Below are positions 59,114 to 64,000 of a DNA stretch of 64,000 nucleotides, in pieces (the stretch's first letter is position 1; every line of letters starts with the position of its first letter). The translations under genes were made by a program, and so were the position numbers. The stretch is from Nonomuraea solani (GTDB taxonomy: Bacteria > Actinomycetota > Actinomycetes > Streptosporangiales > Streptosporangiaceae), in assembly GCF_900108335.1 (NCBI RefSeq), contig NZ_FNVT01000024.1, positions 1 through 64,000 on the forward strand, given 5' to 3'. The notes under the pieces are model-generated. The model worked only from the letters and a program-made list of their open reading frames with translations, had not been told where the DNA came from and searched no databases.

Positions 59114-59831
59114 GTGGCGATCTCCCGGCGTGCGATGCTGAGCGGCCTGGCGGCGGCCGGCGTATGGGCGGCCCGGCCCCGCCGCGCCGAGCATGTCATC
59201 GTGGTGGACTGGGACGGCTTCGACCCGGCCTACCTGGGGCGCGTGGCGACGCCCCACCTGGACCTGCTGGCCGCCCAGGGCGCCCTCGCGATCGCGGAGG
59301 GCCGTACCGTCGCCTCCGTTCAGTGGTACATGATCCAGGACCACGGCGTGCGCTACGGCGACCCTGAGCACTTGTACGTACAGCCCGGTGGCGGCCCCGG
59401 GCACCGAGGTCGTCATCGTGCCCAACGCGGTCCGGACCGGTGACATCACGCTGCGCGGCGCCGCGTCCGATCCGCACGCCCGGGCCAGGATAAGGGCGGC
59501 GCTTCGCCGGCTTCCCCAGATCGACCGGGTGCTCGACGATCGCACGCTGACGTCTCTGCACGCCGGCGGCAAACTCGGCGACCTGGTGGCCGAGGCGAGG
59601 CCGCCCTGGGGCTTCGCTCTCGGCGAGCCGCCGTCCGGACGGTGGGGCGGAGCGCACGGCAGCCTGCGCGAGATCAAGGTCCCCCTGCTGCTGTCCGGCG
59701 CCGGGATCCGCCCCGGCCTCCGCCCGCACCGTCCCCGCCTGATCGACGTCGCCCCGACCATCGCCGCGCTGCTCGGAACCCGTCCCCCCGCGCAGGCCCA
59801 GGGGCGGGACCTGACGGGAACCCACCGGTGA
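59114..59831 (+). pseudogene. Alkaline-phosphatase-superfamily phosphodiesterase, internally deleted
   Basis: The GTG at 59114 opens a Tat-type leader (SRRAMLSGLAAAGVWA) and the first metal strand HVIVVDWDGFDPAYL, then RTVASVQWYMIQDHGVRYGD. At about 59390 the coding signal shifts to another frame, which carries the C-terminal half (TEVVIVPNAV, WGGAHGSLREIKVPLLLSGA, LIDVAPTIAALLG). The segment with the active-site threonine/serine and several metal ligands is missing, so at least one internal deletion and a frameshift have killed the gene. It was the partner of the PhoX-like gene 14 bp upstream. Confidence 0.8.
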
Positions 59832-59837
59832 CGGCCT

Positions 59838-60077
59838 TCAGGCGGAATCGGGTGCCGGCGGCCCGGCCATCAGGCGGCGGAGCTCCTCCCTGGCGAACCT
59901 GGCGGCCAGCAAGGGGACGAACTCCCTGACCGGCACCTGGTCGAACCTGCTCCAGGCGCGATCGATCGCCTCGAGGACCTGTTCCGGGGTGCAGTCGGCG
60001 CCGTAGGCGCTCGTGAGCTCGGCTCTTATCTGAGCGCGCGCCTGCTTTTCGAAGACCTCCGACGCCTCACCTGCCAT
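59838..60077 (-). CDS. Three-helix-bundle dimerisation-domain protein
   Basis: 79 residues: EKQARAQIRAELTSAYGADC, then PEQVLEAIDRAWSRFD and EFVPLLAARFAREELRRLM, the three-helix pattern of a small actinomycete family (three-helix bundle dimerisation domain) of unknown cellular role. The ATG at 60077 has GAAAGGAAGG upstream; the longer frame from 60233 is rejected. Confidence 0.78.
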   Translation of the reverse strand: MAGEASEVFEKQARAQIRAELTSAYGADCTPEQVLEAIDRAWSRFDQVPVREFVPLLAARFAREELRRLMAGPPAPDSA

Positions 60078-60457
60078 GGCCCTTCCTTTCGGCCGCACAT
60101 GCCTGGCACGTTCCATCGCCCCCAGGAAGCTATGCCCGGCCCGGGGTCCCGTTATGTACCACATCGGATGATTTAGGGCGTTCGCTTGGACAGGGGCTGG
60201 TTTCGGATGAGAGGAGTAGTGATGACCGGCCACGTGGACCGCACATATACGAGGTCGATGACGCCGCCCAGATCGTGATCGAAGGCTTCACCGGCCCGGA
60301 CGGTCCCGTCACGGTGGACGAGCCGGAGACGCGGCGGCGCGGGCAGGATCTGGCGCAGCCGGAATGGCCCGCCCCGGCCTGACGACCGCCGACGCCTTCA
60401 CGCTCGGCCTGCTCCTGGCCGGCGAACGCCACGAGAGCGCCGCCGCGGACCCCGGAC
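60078..60457. other. 380-bp stretch without a confident gene
   Basis: A plus-strand frame at about 60240-60382 reads YEVDDAAQIVIEGFTGPDG then PVTVDEPETRRRG with good codon use but no start; a possible remnant. A second short frame from the ATG at 60364 encodes about 40 residues and overlaps the esterase 3' end. Neither is supported further. No hairpin terminator or promoter was clear. Confidence 0.3.
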
Positions 60458-61711
60458 TCAGCGCAGCGGACGGGCGAGGCGGATGGTGACGATCCGGCTG
60501 GGCACGCCGCTGTCCACCAGCCGGCCGTCCTGACCGAACTCGCCGAGCCCGAAGTCGTTGTCGTTGGCCACGACGAGCGTGCGCCGGTCGAGCAGGGCGA
60601 TGCCCTCGACCTTGCCCGGCAGCGTGGGGACGATCTGGGACAGGTCGGCGACGAGCGACTTGCCCGGCAGCCGGACGGCGGGCGGGTCGGTCAGCTCCTC
60701 CAGCGACGGCGTGGTGGCCGGGTCGTCGTACGGGCCGCCCAGCAGGTTGGTGGCCTTCGCCAGGTCGATCTGGTAGATCCGGGCGACGTTGTCGGTACGC
60801 TCGTCGACCAGCAGCCGACGGCCGCCCGCGTGGGCCAGGCCGGAGATCTTCATCTCGCTCTGGTCGCCGTTCACCTTGGGGTCGAAGGTCGTGACGTCCT
60901 CGAACCGGTAGGCGTACTCGCCGGTCGCCTTCTCCGCGCGGAGGTCGAAGGTGAGGATGCGACCTATCCGGGAGGGCTTGGTCAGGGGGCTCTGCATCGC
61001 CAGGTAGAGGGTGTGGCCGTCGATCGCCAGCCCCTCGAAGCCGCGGTTCTGCCGCCGGTCGGCCAGAATGGCCGGCAACGACTCCTTGACCGGGTAGTCG
61101 GCGCCGGTGAGCCGCAGCCCCTTGGGGACGTACCGCGCCAGCACCCGTCCGCGCTCCGAGACGTGCAGCAGCGACGGGCCGTACTCGTCGACCAGCCAGA
61201 AGTCGCCGCCCGAGGTGCGCACGATGTCCTCGGTGTCCACCCCGCTCGGGTTGTACGGCAGCGCGGTGCGCCCGTCCCAGGTGTAGGGCGCCTCGTCGTG
61301 GCCGCGCTGGTTGCTCAGCCCGGTGACCGGCTTGCCGGAGGCGCCGACCAGCGGGATGTACTTCTTGATCTCGACGCCGAACCGGGTGGCCACCTGGACG
61401 ATCGCCGGGGCGTACTCCGGGATCGGGAACGTGCGGCGCTTGTCCCCGTCCACCGTGACCTGCCCGTTGGGCCCCCGGTCGGTGACCATCCAGTAGTCGC
61501 CGCGCCGCCCCGCCGGGAACAGGCCGCTGCCGACACCGCCCAGCTTGACCCCGCGATCGTCGGCGATGGAGCGCTGCAGGTCACCCAGCGGGACGGGCGG
61601 AACGCGCACGTCCTCGACCACCACGGGCCGCCGCGCGGGCTCGGCGACGGCGGCGTGCGGTACGGCGATCGTCGCGGCGAGTGCCAGAATCCCGAGGACG
61701 GGACGGAACAT
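60458..61711 (-). CDS. Secreted esterase-like/phytase-family protein
   Basis: 417 residues: a Sec signal peptide (about 1-23, ending AAVAEP) and a beta-propeller of the 'esterase-like activity of phytase' family. Characteristic strands are GGVGSGLFPAGRRGDYWMVT with DRGPNG, GVDTEDIVRT, FWLVDEYGPSLLHV, NRGFEGLAIDG and VEGIALLDRRTLVVANDNDFG. It probably acts on phosphate or organic esters outside the cell; activity in this family is poorly defined. The ATG is at 61711. Confidence 0.9.
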   Translation of the reverse strand: MFRPVLGILALAATIAVPHAAVAEPARRPVVVEDVRVPPVPLGDLQRSIADDRGVKLGGVGSGLFPAGRRGDYWMVTDRGPNGQVTVDGDKRRTFPIPEYAPAIVQVATRFGVEIKKYIPLVGASGKPVTGLSNQRGHDEAPYTWDGRTALPYNPSGVDTEDIVRTSGGDFWLVDEYGPSLLHVSERGRVLARYVPKGLRLTGADYPVKESLPAILADRRQNRGFEGLAIDGHTLYLAMQSPLTKPSRIGRILTFDLRAEKATGEYAYRFEDVTTFDPKVNGDQSEMKISGLAHAGGRRLLVDERTDNVARIYQIDLAKATNLLGGPYDDPATTPSLEELTDPPAVRLPGKSLVADLSQIVPTLPGKVEGIALLDRRTLVVANDNDFGLGEFGQDGRLVDSGVPSRIVTIRLARPLR

Positions 61712-61807
61712 GGCAGGGGCCTTTCGTGGCGGCGCAATACGGGCGCCCCAACGCTATTGACCACAAATGACCACGTATCAAAGCACCGATGAACCCTGCC
61801 CGATTGT

Positions 61808-62179
61808 TTACGCTCGTTCACCGGACAGCGCGGCCGAGATCCGGTGCCGGAGCAGCGGCTCGTGGCCGGGGTCGGTGTGCAGCGTCACGGTCAGCCCTGC
61901 CTCCGCGAAGACGTCCAGCAGGGTGCCCAGTTGCGCGGCGGGCTCATCGCCGAGCAACTCCTCCGCGTGCTCGACGATCAGGGCGACGGCCTCGGTGTCG
62001 CGCAGGCAGTCGGTGAGGGCGTCCCAGTTGCGGCCGAAATAGCCGGGGAGGCGCAGAGCCCGCGCGACCTCCTCGAAGAAGGCCGCGCGGGTCCGGCAGG
62101 CGCCACCGTCCACCATCGCGGGCGCCGGACCGGTGGACACCGTCAGCCAGTGCGGCAGTGGACGTGCGGCGGAGGTCAT
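61808..62179 (-). CDS. Barstar-family RNase inhibitor
   Basis: 123 residues. The barstar core is GACRTRAAFFEEVARAL, then YFGRNWDALTDCLRD with the Asp/Trp that contact the RNase active site, and VALIVEHAEELL. The ATG at 62179 has GGAGG-like sequence upstream. It lies eight bases after the 3' end of a barnase remnant in the same direction: the usual toxin-inhibitor order. The RNase has lost its N-terminus, so the inhibitor is now an orphan. Confidence 0.9.
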   Translation of the reverse strand: MTSAARPLPHWLTVSTGPAPAMVDGGACRTRAAFFEEVARALRLPGYFGRNWDALTDCLRDTEAVALIVEHAEELLGDEPAAQLGTLLDVFAEAGLTVTLHTDPGHEPLLRHRISAALSGERA

Positions 62180-62187
62180 GGGCGTTC

Positions 62188-62400
62188 CTAGAGCCGGTAG
62201 AAGTCGGTGTAGTGGTTGGGCGAGAACCACACCACACCGGTGCTGCGGTTGACGACGATCCGGTACGCGTCACGCGCGGCACCCTGCGCCCGCGAGTACA
62301 CGTCGTACTCATGGTAGGTGGCGCCGCTGGGGAGCTGGCCTTCGCGGTTGTAGAAGCGGCCACCGGCGAAGTTGTACCTGCCGTCCGGCTGCTTCCGCTA
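62188..62400 (-). pseudogene. Barnase/RNase Sa-type ribonuclease, 5'-truncated
   Basis: The minus-strand frame to the TAG at 62188 reads RYNFAGGRFYNREGQLPSG, then YHEYDVYSRAQG, RDAYRIVVN and SPNHYTDFYRL. It is the C-terminal half of a barnase-type guanyl RNase: Glu in YHEYDV, Arg in RDAYRIV and His in NHYTDF are the catalytic residues. Upstream an in-frame stop appears within 10 codons, the signal peptide and N-terminal helices are missing, and the homology ends at about 62400, where the recombinase region begins. It is a casualty of insertion. Confidence 0.8.
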
Positions 62401-62426
62401 TCCACACACAGGGGAAGCGGGGCACC

Positions 62427-63935
62427 ATGGAAGACATGCTCACGACGGACTACGACGGGTGCGGGCGCTGCTTGGTGGGGGTGCGGCGGCTGAGCAGGAA
62501 GAGCGACGCAACCAACAGCCCACAGCGTCAGGGAGACCAGATCCTACGGGCCACAGCGGACGCCGGAGGGCACATCGTGGCTTGGGCGGATGACTGGGAG
62601 GTTTCCGGTGCCACGGACCCGCTGACGCGACGGGGGTTCGGGCCCTGGCTGCGGGGAGAAATGGGGCCATATGACGGTATCGCGGCGGCCACCGTCGATC
62701 GCGTCGGGCGCAACGTCCGGGACACGTTGAACACGCAGGCTCTATTGACCGGCCAAGGTCGCGTTATAGTGACGGCCGATCACGTGGGAGTGTGGGATTT
62801 CAGCGACGCGAACCAGGAAAACGAATGGCTGATAAAGGCGTGGGGATCGCAAATGGAACTGCGTGCGATCCAGAAACGCAACCGTGACGAGGCAGTACGC
62901 GCACGCGCAGCAGGGGAACCCAAACAACGCCCGTCGTATGGATACATGTATGTCCGTCTCGCCCATAAGGCAAAGATCGACCACGTAGCGATCGATCCAG
63001 TAGCCGCAGAGATTATCCAGGAAGTGGCACAGCGAATTCTGGCGGATGAGACGGGAAAGATTACCTGTGCGACAGAGGCGGCACGCCTGACACGTGAAGG
63101 AATTCCCTGCCCGTTCGATCGGCTTCGCCAACTGTATGGCCGTCCGATGAAGGGCGGGCCGTGGACTGCGAAAGCCGTCAAGCACATCTTGTGCAGTGAA
63201 GCTGCGCTCGGATATTTGATCCACCACAAAAGGCCGGTCATTGGTTCTGACGGACGGCCAATGCGAATTGCCGAGCCGCTGTGGGATCGCGCGACCCATG
63301 ATGCTCTCGTCAAGAAAACTGCACCGAAGCGCAATGGAAGTCGCGCGCCGAAAAGCACGCAATTGCTGTCGGGCATCGTGTTTTGCGGTAACTGCGGTGC
63401 ACGGCTACACGTCACAGGTCGATACGGATGCATCGCACGGGTACGCGGGATTCCCGCGTCGGCGCATTGCAAGCCAGCCCCCATGATGACGCTCACAGCA
63501 TTGGATGCCCTCGTAGGCGAATGGTTCCTTTCCCGCTACGGCGCCGGAGAAGTCATGCGAAAAGTCTACGATCCTGGCACCGGGCATGCCACTCAGGTCG
63601 CGGAGTTGACGGCCACACGCACACGGTTGCGTGAGGACCGCCAGGCCGGACTGTACGACGGTCCAGAGGACGCGGAATGGTACCGCATCGAATACCGGCG
63701 ACTCGGGGAGGAAATCGCGGCCCTGAAGGCGTTGCCGGAACGCAAGCCGGGAATGAGAATGGTGCCCACCGGCAGGACGATTGCCCATGAATGGGATGCG
63801 GGAGATTCCGTTAAGCGGCGGGAAATGCTCGCAGAGTTTGAGGTCCGTGTGGTGTTGCACCCCACCGGACACGACCCACGCGCAGCAATTACCGGCATGG
63901 AGATCAGCACGGATGGGATCGAGCTGACCGGCTAA
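62427..63935 (+). CDS. Large serine recombinase (site-specific integrase)
   Basis: 502 residues. The N-terminal resolvase domain has the catalytic serine in GVRRLSRKSDATNS and arginines in TVDRVGRNVRDT; a recombinase DNA-binding domain (about 165-300) follows, then a zinc ribbon CGNCGARLHV...C, and a coiled-coil-like helix (TQVAELTATRTRLRED) near the C-terminus. This is the integrase type used by actinophages and integrative elements. GC content and codon use are clearly lower than in neighbouring genes, indicating transfer. It begins 27 bp from the broken barnase gene, so the att site is probably at this junction. A strong terminator follows. Confidence 0.92.
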   Translation: MEDMLTTDYDGCGRCLVGVRRLSRKSDATNSPQRQGDQILRATADAGGHIVAWADDWEVSGATDPLTRRGFGPWLRGEMGPYDGIAAATVDRVGRNVRDTLNTQALLTGQGRVIVTADHVGVWDFSDANQENEWLIKAWGSQMELRAIQKRNRDEAVRARAAGEPKQRPSYGYMYVRLAHKAKIDHVAIDPVAAEIIQEVAQRILADETGKITCATEAARLTREGIPCPFDRLRQLYGRPMKGGPWTAKAVKHILCSEAALGYLIHHKRPVIGSDGRPMRIAEPLWDRATHDALVKKTAPKRNGSRAPKSTQLLSGIVFCGNCGARLHVTGRYGCIARVRGIPASAHCKPAPMMTLTALDALVGEWFLSRYGAGEVMRKVYDPGTGHATQVAELTATRTRLREDRQAGLYDGPEDAEWYRIEYRRLGEEIAALKALPERKPGMRMVPTGRTIAHEWDAGDSVKRREMLAEFEVRVVLHPTGHDPRAAITGMEISTDGIELTG

Positions 63936-63953
63936 GGAGGCTACACACGCGAA

Positions 63954-63995
63954 GAAACCGCCCGGAACCTACGTGGGGTAGGTCCGGGCGGTTTC
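63954..63995 (+). terminator. Rho-independent-type terminator after the recombinase
   Basis: GAAACCGCCCGG (63954-63965) and ACCTAC (63967-63972) pair with GTAGGT (63978-63983) and CCGGGCGGTTTC (63984-63995): an 18-bp stem with one bulged A and a 5-nt loop, followed by a short T-rich end (GTCTT). Confidence 0.9.
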
Positions 63996-64000
63996 GTCTT

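Noticed and set aside
62395..62420. Imperfect inverted repeat CCGCTATCC / GGGAAGCGG as the recombinase att core
   Set aside because: Only 7 of 9 pairs match, and without the other element end no core duplication can be shown; noted only as a candidate region.
1..64000. tRNA or rRNA genes
   Set aside because: No cloverleaf with a conserved TTCGAnTC-type arm or rRNA signature was seen on either strand by eye; a tRNAscan-SE run would settle it.

Overview
The window is very GC-rich with a strong G/C bias at third codon positions, GTG starts and many 4-bp ATGA/GTGA stop-start overlaps. It encodes many secreted proteins, LacI/GntR/MarR regulators, a SAM-IV-type riboswitch and glycoside hydrolases. 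This points to a filamentous actinomycete chromosome, most likely of the Streptosporangiaceae (Nonomuraea-like); the genus is an inference. About 48 genes look intact and about a dozen loci are decayed or truncated. No rRNA, tRNA, CRISPR array or transposase was seen.

Layout, left to right. 1-4.9 kb: start of a TetR gene diverging from an MFS exporter, a ferredoxin, a ferredoxin reductase and a cytochrome P450, then a peptide deformylase. 4.8-12.5 kb: a deletion scar joining an MFS and an ArsR remnant, a trypsin-like protease beside a 61-residue protein that looks like its propeptide, a RidA/MarR divergent pair with twin operators, a beta-lactamase-fold hydrolase, an HTH regulator, a PmtA-like methyltransferase, and a 57-bp palindrome next to a 9-copy 12-bp repeat array. 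12.5-18.8 kb: a glycogen-debranching-type enzyme diverging from a LacI regulator and a sugar ABC transporter. 20-27.8 kb: an eight-gene minus-strand operon for a molybdenum hydroxylase whose large subunit is split in two, with CoxD/CoxE-like maturation proteins, an EthD-like protein and an amidohydrolase, facing a GntR regulator. 27.9-33.8 kb: a GH51 arabinofuranosidase with nested palindromic operators and its LacI regulator, a phosphotransferase, a PP2C-like protein and a geranylgeranyl-reductase-like flavoprotein.

34.9-44.3 kb: a SAM-IV-type riboswitch followed by a seven-gene operon (Pot-type ABC importer, hydantoinase/oxoprolinase A and B, M20 amidohydrolase). Its position puts the operon under S-adenosylmethionine control and suggests salvage of a sulfur-containing, lactam- or N-acyl-blocked amino acid. 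44.3-49.1 kb: an RNA-repair module of two large fusion proteins. One is RNA ligase plus polynucleotide kinase. The other is a DUF504/MJ1316-like domain, an EEP phosphatase/nuclease, a 2H phosphoesterase and a eukaryote-like poly(A)-polymerase nucleotidyltransferase. A 49-residue basic protein lies just upstream in the same direction. These two loci are the most interesting parts of the window.

49.4-64 kb: an accessory region with GH12 cellulase, a ricin-B-like secreted protein, a Nudix hydrolase, an FUSC-type transporter, LtrA, a PhoX-like phosphatase and a phytase-esterase-like protein, mixed with frameshifted or deleted secreted-protein genes. At the right end a barnase-type RNase has lost its N-terminal half where a lower-GC large serine recombinase begins. 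Its barstar partner is intact. This looks like the boundary of an integrated element that continues to the right of the window or has been trimmed.
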